A DNA stretch of 64,000 nucleotides from positions 2,542,001-2,606,000 of the forward strand of contig OX579639.1 in the NCBI GenBank assembly GCA_951230915.1. The letters are read 5' to 3'. The position numbers were made by a program, and so were the translations under genes. The notes beneath the pieces are model-generated. The model did not search any database. It was not told the DNA's origin and worked only from the letters and a program-made list of their open reading frames with translations. Numbering within the stretch: position 1 is the first letter of the stretch; each line of letters starts with the position of its first letter. This DNA is from Antitrichia curtipendula (taxonomy: Eukaryota; Streptophyta; Bryopsida; Hypnales; Leucodontaceae). Below are positions 35,501-47,117 of the stretch, one piece after another.

Positions 35501-37039
35501 TCATGGAAATTTGGGTTTCATTTTATTGGAACCAATGACATTTGTGTAGGTTTGAACCAACGTGGCCGTCGTTACTAAAACAACTGCAATTGTAGACAAA
35601 ACTATCCAAGGCTTTGAACAAAATACAATTTTGAATTCACTCCAAAGTCTATATCTTCTAAGGCCACACCTATTCTCTATATCTACTTTTATATCATGAT
35701 ATATTTTAGAAGAATCATTTTCATCTAAACCTTCCTTCAATGCTATCCACATTTCAAACCCCTTAATTCCACAGGAATTATCAATCACTCCACATTTGAC
35801 AAGAAGATCCAAATCTTCAGGATCTTGAATGAGAGCACTCATAAAGAAAATGTAATCAAGAAACAGGCAACCGCCAGTGGTGACATTGCTCTCATACCAT
35901 GCCATGTTTCGAATGAAGGAAACTGTATCATCATAGATTTTCATTTGAGGAAGGCTTAAGCAATTCTTCGTGTATGATATTGTCCACAATGGCCCAGGAA
36001 CTCCAACTATTTTGATGCTAGATTGTTTCAACTTTGTTGCTGCTGGAATGCGAATATATGCACTCCTCTGTATGCTTTGCTTCATGAGTACACCTTTGTA
36101 TCCACAAATGGCTTTATATGAAGCTCCAAGAATATGTGTTTTCTCACCCAAAGGACTTGAATTGTCAATTTGGAAAGCTTCACTTGAAGTGGCCATGAAA
36201 GAAGTGCTTGCTTTATTCACCATATAATTTACACTTTTTTGTTGATATTGTAAATCACTAATGAGGGATTCATTGCCTTCGGAACTCCGAGAAGCAATAG
36301 AATTGCAAATATACTCAACCACTTTGTCAATGAGAACAAAAGGGATTTGGTTTTCAACTCGGTAAAGATCACTCGCCACAATCTCAAACCAAATGCGGTA
36401 TCTTGCATATAATACATCATTTGCATTAAACCAAGAGGGGAAAGCCTCGTGCATCTTCAATCGTCTTTCACCGCTTGGTAATTGAATGTCAATATAATCA
36501 GCCAAGAAGAGGGCATCTAGAGCCAAGATATGTTTAATTTGTTCATCAGTCCAACAAGTCACCTTATTTTGAAGACCATAGCACGCCAACATAGCCTTGG
36601 GATCATCAACAATTGTATCACGAAAACGGAACCATTTCTCTCCCACTAATCCATATTGCACTGCAATAGCAAGCTTGATAGCCTCCGACCCACTACTATC
36701 CAAATTTTCTCGATTGTGGAGTCCAAATCGCCATCCCACTGGAGAAAATGCTATGGAAGGTTGGCGATCATACTCAGGTACTTTCAATATAAAATATCCC
36801 AATTTGTTTGTTTCACCCTCTTGATTGGGACGAAGCATGTATTCATGATCGGTGAGCCAATTTGGATTGTGTCGTTGATCTTCAACGTCACCTACACAAA
36901 TGGAGGCTACAGAAATTAGTCCAAATAAAATGAAAGTGATAGTCTCTTCAAAACAAAATCTAAAAAGCATTCCAACAATATATGGAAATTCAAACCAGCA
37001 ATTACCTATAGTCACAACATTGATGCTGGAGCTGCCCAT
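35501..37039 (-). CDS. DUF247 (UPF0481) family protein, copy 2
   Basis: Exons 37039-37006 (34 nt, MGSSSINVVTI plus one base) and 36891-35501, joined in frame to 474 residues. The intron of 114 bases starts GTAATTGC and ends TTTGTGTAG. Reading straight through the intron also gives an open frame, which could mislead gene callers into a 567-residue product with a false N-terminus. Conserved marks are ALDALFLADYIDIQ, RVENQIPFVLIDKVVEYI, ATKLKQSSIKIVGV, RNMAWYE, DYIFFMSALIQDPEDLDLL and a C-terminal membrane helix (IVLSTIAVVLVTTATLVQTY) with the tail GSNKMKPKFP, identical to copy 1. Intact and likely functional; molecular role unknown. Confidence 0.9.
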   Translation of the reverse strand: MGSSSINVVTIGNCWFEFPYIVGMLFRFCFEETITFILFGLISVASICVGDVEDQRHNPNWLTDHEYMLRPNQEGETNKLGYFILKVPEYDRQPSIAFSPVGWRFGLHNRENLDSSGSEAIKLAIAVQYGLVGEKWFRFRDTIVDDPKAMLACYGLQNKVTCWTDEQIKHILALDALFLADYIDIQLPSGERRLKMHEAFPSWFNANDVLYARYRIWFEIVASDLYRVENQIPFVLIDKVVEYICNSIASRSSEGNESLISDLQYQQKSVNYMVNKASTSFMATSSEAFQIDNSSPLGEKTHILGASYKAICGYKGVLMKQSIQRSAYIRIPAATKLKQSSIKIVGVPGPLWTISYTKNCLSLPQMKIYDDTVSFIRNMAWYESNVTTGGCLFLDYIFFMSALIQDPEDLDLLVKCGVIDNSCGIKGFEMWIALKEGLDENDSSKIYHDIKVDIENRCGLRRYRLWSEFKIVFCSKPWIVLSTIAVVLVTTATLVQTYTNVIGSNKMKPKFP

Positions 37040-38474
37040 TGGTATTGTGTGTATAAATTTAATCTCCCACACCTCCAATAAAATGTCAGCGCTTGCTGAA
37101 AAGAGAGAGGGGACGCCTTCTAAGGTATATGATAGAAAGTCTGTAAGTTGGCACGGATGCTGGGCAGAAGCTTGTATGATGAAAGAACTGGCCCAGCAAA
37201 GCACGACAACACCTGAACATTTTTAATAAAGAACAAATACTAACCTCATGATTTAGCATGAAACCCTCAAGACCAACTAAAATTAAGCATCAGTGACAAT
37301 TGTAGCAAGTCAAAGAAGCAGGCCAGGAGCTCACAATGTCAACAAAAAAAACCCCAATAATTAAAGACTATCACCGAATCGGGGAAAAAACAAACAAAAC
37401 AAGCTGAGAGCAAGATAGACTCCCTATACTCAAAGAGGTGATCCTGACGAAAAAGCCTCACGGCTGTGTCTATCTTCTTGCACCCAATTGCAAGCACTGT
37501 TCACTTTCCAGCTCGGCCCATCTAAACAACCACAACACTGTCTAGCACTCTGTTTCTTTCCCCAAAACTGACTTGCAACTGTAAGCTCAAGCTTTCTTAA
37601 CGGCACATGGATCACTCCATCTCTTGCAAGAAACCATAAAAAGTATCACTCTGCAGCTGCAACACATTCGAGAAACTTCAGGGGAAAGATCTTACCTTAA
37701 ACCACCCAAGAGTCAGAGCTGCCGACAAACAAGAGTTGTATGAGCATGCGGCTTGTGCTTCTAGAAGCGTCCCCAGGAGGCGAAAGTGGAAACCAGAGAG
37801 ACGGAAGTAGGAAGCTCTTGAATCACTCAAGGCAACGCCAAGGGAGTCTAGTCTCCGCAGGCCTTGACTGGATCGGAATCTGAAGAAGTGGCCAAGCCAA
37901 ACGCTCCTCCACCGAACGCTGTGCACAAACAGACCTTGGTGGTGCAGCTGCTTGAATCGAAGTATGAAACGAAGTAGGATCGATACAGAAGTGCTCTGCT
38001 GTTCTGCGGGGGTGCAAACTTAAAGTGGACCAGCTTGTGCTGATATAGTCGTGTGGACGGGGTTCAAAGTGTCTGCTTTTTTTTATGAGAACCGCAATGG
38101 GTTAGAGGCAGGTGGAGAACAGTACGCCTGCAAGTGGGGTCTAAATTGTATTCGTCACTTACTCCGTATCATTTATACGGGATCTCGATAAATTGGTTGC
38201 ACGAGATATTTCAGGAAGGGGGGTGGGGTAAAACCTGCCCCTGTTTTTTTTGGTTTTTTCAAAGTAGAAGGGGACCTCCTAGAGTAAATTGGGACCGCAG
38301 GCCCCAAATTTGCCAATTTAAAAAGAAAAAAAAGCCTCCGGACCCCCTAAAATGAGAAAGCCAGAAATTTGAGAGGGCAAGGGCCCACCTCCTGAAATAT
38401 CTCGTGCAACCAAAATATTGAGATCCATTTATACGCCGTTGAAATCGATTTCAATGTGGGGAAGTCAAAAGCAT
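37040..38474 (-). promoter_or_regulatory. Conserved upstream block of DUF247 copy 2
   Basis: Aligns with the upstream blocks of copies 1 and 3. The conserved donor (TTTAAG then GTAAGATCTTTCC on the minus strand, boundary 37696/37695) supports a leader exon above it. The distal part carries a Mutator-like MITE (38180-38426) and ends where a B element is inserted (38475). Confidence 0.55.
38180..38426. mobile_element. 247-bp Mutator-like MITE with 9-bp target duplication
   Basis: The ends are inverted repeats of about 37 bp: GGATCTCGATAAATTGGTTG on the left and, reversed from the right, GGATCTCAATATTTTGGTTG, both continuing CACGAGATATTTCAGGA. It is flanked by ATTTATACG at 38171-38179 and 38427-38435. 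The unoccupied site is present in the paralogous blocks near 48272 ('atttctacgcc') and 60638 ('atttatatgcc'). Confidence 0.92.
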
Positions 38475-39394
38475 TTAACCCCTAAAGCCCCGAGGCCTTT
38501 TCTTCATCAAAACACACTCAAAACTGCCACTTCTATTGCAAAGAGCAAAAAACTATAATTTTTTCTTTTTTTTGCATATCTAACCGTAGGATCTTATACT
38601 AGACTAGTATGAGAATGTATGCAAGAAATTTCAGAAACTTTGACCAAATAGATTGCAAGATATTTGCATTCAAAGTGAAGAAAACAAATTTTTTGCACCT
38701 TGCTCGACTAGATTTTTGGGCTTTGAACCTATTTAACTTAAATTTTTTGTATTGCTGATTTTGATTTTCTAAGTTTATATGTTGAATACTTCAGTTGAGA
38801 ATCTAGGAAAAAAAATTCAAGAAAAAAACACTTAGTTTTCACTCATTAAATTTTTTTTAAGTAGAAGTAGTTCAAGATTGAAGGAATAACTAAATCGTTA
38901 ATAGCTCAAAGACAAAATGGAAATACCATAATCCCAACGGTGAGATTGTTCTAGCAAGCAATTTCAACCTTGTCTAACAATTTTTTTCTGAAAATTGTAA
39001 AAATTGCATTAAAAAATGAATCCTAAAAGTTATTATTTCAAAAAGATGCTTAGATTGCCCCCAAAACTAAGATTGTCCATAACTTTTCATTATTAGTCCA
39101 AATAGAATGAATCAAAGCTTCAAATGTACACAAAAAGACATAGATTTTGAAAAAAATAATTAAGAAATTTATTTTGACTTTTTGTGATTTTTTTGTGTTG
39201 CCCACCAAACTCTATTTTTGGCATAACTTTTTCTCCCGGGCACCATTTGAAATAAAAATTATATATCCACAAAGCTCTCGCAGAACCGCACAACCTCAAA
39301 AAATCCCCAAAATAATCTCTACAAATTCAGGTCATAGGAACCTACCCGGACCCAAATTGTCCCCCGAGGGGACAAACGGACCTTTACGGGTTAA
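38475..39394 (+). mobile_element. Family B TTAA element, complete
   Basis: TTAA-CCCCTAAAGCCCCG...GGACCTTTACGGG-TTAA. Shares the opening CCCCTAAAG with family A but differs inside. The unoccupied site is in the paralogous blocks at 25757-25760 (TTGA) and 60692-60695 (TTAA), each followed by 'aaaaatg'. A second, partial copy lies at about 55380-56076. Confidence 0.85.
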
Positions 39395-39797
39395 AAAAAA
39401 TGGGAAGAACAGTCTGAGTGCCCACGTCATGGCCTCTGCTTTTGCTCCAGCTGCTGCGGAGGCCAGACTGCCGAAGAGCTGGTCACCCTTAAAAACTTGT
39501 TCTGTACTCTACTGTACTGTACAGTCAGTCAAGAATTGGAACCAGATCAACTTTAGGTGCTGACAAAAACTGCTGGAGATGCCCCTAAAACAGGCAAACA
39601 CTGTACGCAATAATGTGCTTGGGAGTTTGGTGGTACAGTAATTGGCTTTGAAACACTGGATGAACTTCCGAGAATAGTCAAACAATCGAGAGTGAGTGGG
39701 TCTCTTTCCAGAGATTCCTACCAATATCACATCACGTTACCTTTGCACTTACATAGAATTGCATTTCTCTTGCATTGCTCTTGTATTTAATTCTTAA
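39395..39797. other. Continuation of the DUF247 upstream block, then duplicated segment
   Basis: 39395-39440 continues the block interrupted by the B element. 39495-39790 is paralogous to 22810-23090. No gene. Confidence 0.5.
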
Positions 39798-41174
39798 CCC
39801 TTTAAGGCTCAGCCTGCCCATTTTGGTTGATTTATTTCAAATTTTGGAAATAATATAAAGCCAATGCTCCCCCTTTTTTATAAGTTTCTATGGACAAAAA
39901 TATTTCAGATCATTGTTAGAGAAAGAAAAATAGATGTGGAACCAAACACAAGTGGCTTTATATTCAATCATTTTTGAATTACTTATAAACTTTCAAAGAT
40001 TTGGAGCTTATGCACCTATTTGTGACTATAGGTCTTCCAAAATCCATCCACTTGCAACTTGTAAAGAAATTTGCGGATATCAAAGACAATGATTGGCTCT
40101 TGCAATAAAATAAAAAAACTTTTTTTCAATTCATTCAATTGCTAAAGTGGTCTATTAACCCCTATAGGTCAAAGACTATGTTTTCACCAAAAATGCTCCA
40201 TAATTGCTATTTCTAATACAATTATCAAATTTAAGGAAAAAAATTTTTTGGAAAAATTGAACCGTATGATCTTGTATTAAAATAGTTTGAGAAGTTATGG
40301 AAAAAAATTTCAGAAATTTTCACCGTGTGGATTGCAAGATAGTAGCGTTTGAATTGACAAAAAATCCTTTTTTTTTGTCCCTACAGAATCCGGGCAACTA
40401 CACTTCACAAGGTCACACTTGTATGAAAAATGTTCAAAATGGTGGTTACTCTTTGGATTCATTCTTCAAAGCAAGTTGGCTACATGCTTGAAAATTTTCA
40501 GATCATTTGGAATTGTACAACATATAGGAAGAAGATAGTAAATAGAAAGAGGTAGAGAATGTTCAAAACACTAAATTGTTAAGAATTGAAATATGAAATT
40601 GAAAAATGCCAATCCCAATGGTTGTAATGTTGTAATAAACAATCTACACCCAATGTTTTTATATGTTTATTTAAATATTGAAAATTGATTTAAATAAAGA
40701 ACTTCAAAGTTTATCTTAGAGTATAAATTCCATAACTACCTTCAAACTAAAACTCCTTATAACTTTCATCTCATCAATCAAAATGGAATGATTTAATACT
40801 TCCCATGTATATATAAGTCTAAAGAACCGATTTTGAATTTTTATTTTTTTTAAAAGTGATTTTTTAAGAAGTTTCTTTAGTTGCCTGGGTTGCTCGCCAA
40901 CCAATGAAAATAACATATCATGGAATAACTTTTTAACCACATAGTCAAAGCTTGTGAAAATTGTTAGACCTTAAAGCTACTGCTTGAGCACATCTTGTGT
41001 GAAAATTTCAGGGAAAAAAAATAAAAATTTTGATGCTACTGAGCTGTCCAAAATCACTGTGTTGTCAATAAATGGTGTTTGGTCCTTTAGGGGTTAAGGA
41101 TCATCTCATCTCCACTCTCCAGCCAAAAACAAAGGTGATTTAAGAAAGAAGACCGGTCTTACAACATACTACCT
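39798..41174 (+). mobile_element. Family C element with an A element nested inside; left tip missing
   Basis: Starts within the C sequence ('tttaaggctcagcctgccc'), lacking about the first 25 bp. It runs to 'ctattaa', is interrupted by A (40155-41097), resumes 'ggatcatctcatctccac' and ends CATACTACCT-TA. Confidence 0.75.
40155..41097 (+). mobile_element. Family A TTAA element, complete, nested in C
   Basis: TTAA-CCCCTATAGGTCAAAG...TGGTCCTTTAGGGG-TTAA. The C sequence on either side is continuous across one TTAA ('gtggtctattaaggatca', compare 'aggaccatttaaggatca' in the uninterrupted C copy at 61710-61727). Confidence 0.9.
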
Positions 41175-41395
41175 TAAACGACGAGCTAATCACCATGGAA
41201 ATGATCTTTTGGGGCACCATGTGAAATGTTGGTTTAAAAAAAATGCAATAGCATTCATTGGAAGTCAAACTACTATAGAAGACCTTCCCTTTTCACACAA
41301 AATTTGGAAAATGAATAGTTGCACACCTGTCCTGTATGGAGAGATTCCTTATCATTCATCAATCGGAAAACATCCTTAACGTTGTTTAGGGAAGA
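41174..41395 (+). mobile_element. Family E TTAA element sharing its left TTAA with the end of a C copy
   Basis: TTAA-ACGACGAGCTAATCACC and 'gggcaccatgtgaaatgtt' match E. The right end ('gttgtttaggg') has lost its TTAA. It sits directly on the terminal CCTTA of the C copy. Confidence 0.7.
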
Positions 41396-44090
41396 ACCAA
41401 TACTCTAATCCCCTTTCAAAAAAAATAAAAAATAAAATCCATATTTATTCTACACTCCTTTTTGTTTGAGTTTTAACTTACACCATTTGTCTCAACTCCC
41501 GAATCAAATGCAATCGTTGACTGTCTGTAATAAGGTTGATAAGAATATTTAGATGCTACCTTATCAACTATGAAGCTTGGATGCCTAACTTAGATTCTTC
41601 TTTGACATTTGACATTCAAGTTGAGATTCCTTCAGTTAGCAAGTAGATTGATAGTTTGTCTGTAAACACCGGAGCGGTACTGTTTGATTACACACACAAC
41701 TGACGGAATCCGATGAGAGCAGTGTTTCACTTTCACGTTGTAACTTAGACTTGGAAACCTGGATGGCTCAAACACATCAGCAGTCTCTGTGACAAAGGAG
41801 CAGACGTGGCACCCTCTGAATCATTTTCCGGTTGTAACCTAGTTTTTTAAATCATCGAAGCCTCTGACTACCAAAAGCTAAACTGAAGTTTCAGGTTACG
41901 TGGGACTTGGAGGTGATCAAATTGTGGCCACCGGACATTTGGGGTTGAGCATTCGGGGTTGGAGAGGCGGTGTGGATCGCAGGCAGAGCCCTGGCGCTGA
42001 CTTCGTTACAGATCGTCTTCCAAATCACCACGAACATCGCCGTCTTCAGTTTTCAAGTAGTAGTTTTGCGTACAACCTGGGACTTGCAGGTGATTTTGTT
42101 TTTTTTCCATTTTTAACGAAGTGCCAAAGTGGCGATACTGAATGTTATTATAGTGGTGCTCCAAATTTCAACATTCAGTTACATATTGGATAGAAAATAT
42201 CATATTAGCACATATCACATATCTATAATTCAGTTTTCATCCATAATCTGGCGATTTCATCCAAGATTATTATTTTTATTTGAAGTTTTCTGGCAATTTT
42301 TCACCTTTTTAGTACCATTTTTTTCCTATAGACATGGTGCCAAGCCATGAAATTTGGTGCCATTTTGCACCAAATCGCCAGAAGAACCCCCCCCACTGCC
42401 TAGAAGTGCAAGTGGTGGTTCTAGAATCCAAAATGGACTACTGAGACCTACATTAAAGGAAAAATGAACCCTTGGGTGGGCCGTTAGACATTGACAAACT
42501 AAGCTATTGTTAGTGGAGTAGGTATCCTAGCAAATGTATTAAATTTATATTGTCATCTTGTGTGAATTTTGCAAAAAAGAAGTGGAATTATGTTCCCCCA
42601 TGTTTTGAATAATCAATGTTAGTAGTTCATAGCCAACATAGCTCATTGCCAATAAATTACCTCTCTAATTTCCATTTGTGTGTGATGATGTCAATGGATT
42701 TAATACCAAATAGTATGTGGTATGCATGATTTTAATTTCCAAAAGCTGTTCAAATGAAAATTATAGTAACTTAGAGAGGAAATTTATTGCATCCAATTGA
42801 TTTCACACACTATTGTAGCTAATTGATTTAACTATTGCAACTCTCAAATTGATATTACATGTACCACATATTGTTGAGTAGATTCTTTAGTAGGTGGACA
42901 CTATCATAATTCTTCAATTATGTCTCTCTAGGTTTTAGCATGTCAAGTGAGTGAAAATAGGGGAATAGGATCCCTTTCTTCTTGAAAAGTATAAATTAAA
43001 TCCTCAGATCTCACTTTGCCTCTCATGCAACGGCCTTCTTAAAGACCTCAAATGTTCTCTAATGTTTTGCTAGCTATTATCACATTTCTAGGATGTTTAG
43101 GATTTAACACCAATGTCCTATACAGCTAGGTGAGAATGGGCCATAAGCAAACAACATTTGAACTATCTTGACATGCCACTTCCAGATAGTTAGTGTAAAA
43201 TTTCCTGTTAATATATAGGCTGTCTTTTATGTTAAAAGAAATTATTCAACTAAGCAATAGGATCACAACCCTTAACTTCTCATACTAAAAGTGATGGAAA
43301 ATAGTTTTAAATCTGTTAGTGAAGGCACATGAATGCCTAGTTTGAATTGCAAATTGTGAATTAAAGGATTTTTTTAGGGAAGGACCAAATGTCGAATGAT
43401 TTGGATATTTTGCTTGGGTGAAGTAGGATTATTGGAATTTTGCAATAAAATGGAGGCTCTAATCTGGATGCAATGCTTATTTATATGCAACAACAAATCT
43501 AGTAATGTGGTGAAGCCCAAAGAAGGAATTCAGTAATAATCCATAGAATTGTGCGGCATAGCAAGTCAATTTAGATTTGCTTATTCATTTATAACAACTT
43601 ATAATATGTTCTTTTGATAGATGGTTCTATTCATAACATAATAAAATTTACAATAAGTCCTAAAATTCAAGGACCTTCTCCTTACACTCTTGCATAGTAA
43701 AATGCCTTATTTTTCACTTATTATGTATTTTATCTAATTGTAGATAAACAATTTATATACTCAAAATACATATTCTTAAAGCTCTCAATGTCCTTTTTCT
43801 AGTGAGATATATCATCATAGTTATAAATGATTAAGTCATCATACTTTGTAAAAAAAGGTATAATAATTAATAAATCTCCTTATAATAAATGGGAGTTTCC
43901 TCTCCCCCGCGGATGGCAAAGAAATGTACCCAAAGCAAGTTGAAATCCTATAGCATTGTCAACACTCCAAAAATTGTTAAATCTAGTGGACTCCTTATTT
44001 TTCAATGAGGCTAATGCCGTCCTTCCTTCTTGAAGTTGCACAAAAATGAGATTGTTTGTATTCTTGAAATTATCAATCACTGAGTCTATT
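41396..44090. other. Duplicated segment, then intergenic; no gene
   Basis: 41440-41930 is the second copy of the segment at 23480-25040, including an unoccupied TA (41678-41679) matching the family C insertion at 23857. The rest shows no supported gene. Beyond about 42000 nothing was recognised. Confidence 0.45.
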
Positions 44091-44099
44091 GTAAGTTGT

Positions 44100-44425
44100 T
44101 AGGAATCTTAAAGAGAATCTCATTGAAGTAACTAAACATTCCTATTATACACTCTCATCTCTCTATAATATATACCTTTTGAATATAAACAAATAGAATT
44201 TGATCTAGATACTTTATAACAAGCAATTTGAAAACTCATAATGTATTTTTATAGTGTCCAAATAATACATGTTGTGACCACCATAAGAGTTCTAAGAAAA
44301 TAAATAGTTTCTTCAAATGTGGACATGTGCCATATATTGTGCCGCTATAGTACACAAACTACCTATCCTTCTACTCAAGCAAATGGATTCATAAAGTAAA
44401 ACTTCTACTAAAAAAAACCTTGTCC
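44100..44425. other. Conserved 3' flank of DUF247 copy 3
   Basis: Parallels the 3' flanks of copies 1 and 2 ('atcttaaagagaatctcatt', 'aatacatgttgtgacc', 'agtacacaaactacc'). Confidence 0.6.
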
Positions 44426-45970
44426 TCATAGAAATTTTGGTTTCATTTTATTAGAACCAATGATAGCAGTGTAGGTTTGAACCAATGTAGCCAATGTCAC
44501 CAAAACAACTGCAATTGTAGAAAGGATCAACCAAGGCTTAGAACAAAATACGATTTTGAACTCACTCCAAAGTCTATATCTTCTACGGTTGCATCTACTC
44601 TTTATGGCTACTTTCATATCATGGTGTGTTTTAGAAGAATCAATTTCTACTACACCTTCATTCAAAGATGTCCACATATCACAGGCCTTCATTCCGCAAC
44701 CATTATCAACCACACCACACTTGATAAGAAGGTCCAAATCTTCAAGAGTTTGAATGAGATCAGTCATAAGGGAAATGTAATCATTGAATAGACAACCATC
44801 CGAAATGGTGTTCATCTCATACCATGCCATATTTCGAATGAAGGAAATTGTAGAATCATGTATTCTCATCTTAGGTAGGCATAAGGATCGATTCTCGTAA
44901 GACATCGTGCACAATGGCCCATCAACTCCAACTATTTTGATGCCAGACTGTTCCAACTTTGTTGCCGATGGAATATGTATATATGCACTTGTTTGCACGC
45001 TCTTGTTTATGAGTAAACCTTTGAATCCACAAATGGTTTGGTATATAGCTCTAACAATATGTGTTTTCTCACTAAGAAAACTTGAATTGTCAATTTTGAA
45101 AGCATCACATGAAGTCATCATGAAACAATTGGCTACTCCATTCACCACATACTCTAAACTTTTGTGTTGATATTGTAAATCACCAATGAGGGGTTCATTG
45201 CCTTCGCAAGTTGGAGATGAAACCGAATTGCTAATATAATCAACCACCTTGTCAATGAGAACTAAAGGGATTTGATTTTCAACATGATAAAGATCATTAT
45301 CCGCCCCTCCCCAATTTTCCAATCTTGCAAGCAACACATTATTTGCATTGAATCTAGATGATAAGATGTTGCTCGTCCACAATCGTCTTTCATTTTCTGG
45401 TAGGTTTATATCCATATAAATAGCCAAGAAGAGAGCATCTAGAGCCAATACATGTTTGATCTGCTCATTAGTCCAACTGGTCATCCCATTTTGAAGACCG
45501 TAGCATGCCAACATAGTATTGGGATCATCCACAATTGTATCACAAAATTGGACCCACTTCTCTCCCACTAATCCATATTCAACTGCAATACCAAGCTTTA
45601 TAACCTCAAACTCATTGTTGTCCAAATATTCTCGGTTGTGGAGCCCAAATCGCCATCCCACTGGAGAAAATGATGTAGGAAGTTGGCACATATGCACCAA
45701 CATATGCTTGGGCACTTTCAATATAAAGTATCCCAATTTGTTCTCTTCAACCTCTTGATCGGGGCGAAGCATGTGTTTGTGGTTGACAAACCAATTTGGA
45801 TTGTACTGTTGTGCTTCAATGTCACCTAGACACATGAAAGTACAAAAATTAGTCCAAATAAAGTGAAAGCGATAATCTCTTGAAAACAAATTATAAATGC
45901 ATGCCACAAATAAGAAAAATGAAACTTAGTAGTTACCTATGCTCACGACACCCATGTTGGAGCTGGTCAT
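44426..45970 (-). CDS. DUF247 (UPF0481) family protein, copy 3
   Basis: Exons 45970-45937 (34 nt, MTSSNMGVVSI plus one base) and 45825-44426, joined in frame to 477 residues. The intron starts GTAACT and ends TGTGTCTAG. Family marks are ALDALFLAIYMD, HVENQIPLVLIDKVVDYI, ATKLEQSGIKIVGV, RNMAWYE, DYISLMTDLIQTLEDLDLL, and a C-terminal membrane helix (LILSTIAVVLVTLATLVQTY) with the tail GSNKMKPKFL. It has a few extra residues (KHMLVHMCQLP) where copies 1 and 2 read PEC and PEYDR before the F.PVGWRFGLHN motif. It is intact. Its upstream block is split by a D element, which may alter expression. Confidence 0.9.
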
Positions 45971-46191
45971 TGGTAATGTGTATATATATTCAATCCCTCA
46001 CACCTCCAATAAATGTAAGCACTTGTAGGACAAGATAGAAAGGACACCTTTCAAGGTGGAGGAAGCCTACACGTTGCCACAGATATTGCACCGTAGCTTT
46101 TGACAAAAGAACTGCAACAATGCACGAGAAAACCTTAACATTTTTAGAAAAGAATTTTAGTAAAGAACAAGTAGTGACCTGAAAATCGAAC
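45971..46191 (-). promoter_or_regulatory. Proximal upstream block of DUF247 copy 3
   Basis: Aligns with sequence just above the start codons of copies 1 and 2 ('cacacctccaataaatgtaa', 'aaagaacaa.tagtgacct') and stops at the D insertion. Confidence 0.5.
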
Positions 46192-47117
46192 TTAACCCTT
46201 CATTGCCGAAGGCCTATTTGAGTTCAAAAACATCATTGCTTTTAAAGTGTCATAGCTCTAAATGTCGTTAAGTTATATAGATCTCAACCATACACTCTTG
46301 TAGTGTACATGTTGTAGATGACTTGAATCAAATTTGGAGTCATTTGGCCACATAGGTTGCAAGATTATAATGTTTTAGTGTTGAAAAAGGACGCTAATTT
46401 TTCCTAGCAACACATTTGGAGGAGAAATTCGATTTCTAAACCTACTCAAATGAAAAAACTTTAAACTTTAAAGTGATTCAAACCAGCATACAAACACATT
46501 GGTCAATGAAAATATCAATGAATTGACTCATTGTGTTTGCAAAATGGCTTTCAAATGTCAAAAACATAGCAAGAAAAGTTGCAAAAAACACACGGAAGGC
46601 TAAACCTCCTTCTACTAAAATGCTTCTCAGTCATTCATAACTTCTTGGATTGATATGAAATTTTATCCACATAAACTAGACTAGTATGCGCAACTTTTCG
46701 AAAACAAATATTGGAAACTAACACTGTATGAAGAAGAAACAAGCCGCCAAAGTTCACTATAATCCAGAAATGTCGGGATTTTGAACTTTGAATTGCTCCC
46801 AAACATTCAAAGCAACTTGGATTGACATGAAAATTTTACCTCAATAACTGGACTTGAAGGGGAACATAACCCAACAAATTTTATTGAAAACAAACATTTT
46901 AGGAAGGAGATACAATCCTCCCAAGTTGAAGCCTTCAAATGCAGTTTGGTGAACTGAAATTGAACCTGTCAACTTCGATTGGCTTCCAAGAAATCAATAG
47001 ATCTTGGATTGATCTGAAAATTTTACCACATAAACTAGAAGAGAGAGCGCAAATTTCCCAACAAGTTTTATTAAATTCAGACATTGAATGCAAAAATTAC
47101 AGCACTTTGAATTGGAC
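46192..47117 (+). mobile_element. Family D TTAA element, right end missing
   Basis: TTAA-CCCTTCATTGCCGAAGGCC, then matches the D copy at 51575-52543 ('cttgtagtgtacatgttgta', 'ggtcaatgaaaatatcaatg', 'acagcactttgaatt') until about 47117. It lacks the terminal GATGAGGGG-TTAA. It lies in the 5' region of DUF247 copy 3. Confidence 0.75.

Noticed and set aside
36892..37005. DUF247 copy 2 as a 567-residue protein starting at 37204
   Set aside because: The in-frame stretch before the DUF247 homology is the open intron plus upstream leader. The two other copies show the same 34-nt exon and splice sites.
37678..37926. Conserved 82-residue frame upstream of DUF247 copies 2 and 3 (also 47557-47805)
   Set aside because: The two blocks are nearly identical DNA, and copy 1 does not keep the full frame. 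The conserved donor cuts through it, so a leader exon is more likely than a protein.
42140..42410. Possible inverted repeat around 'tggcgat' motifs
   Set aside because: Matches are short and unordered, with no flanking duplication.
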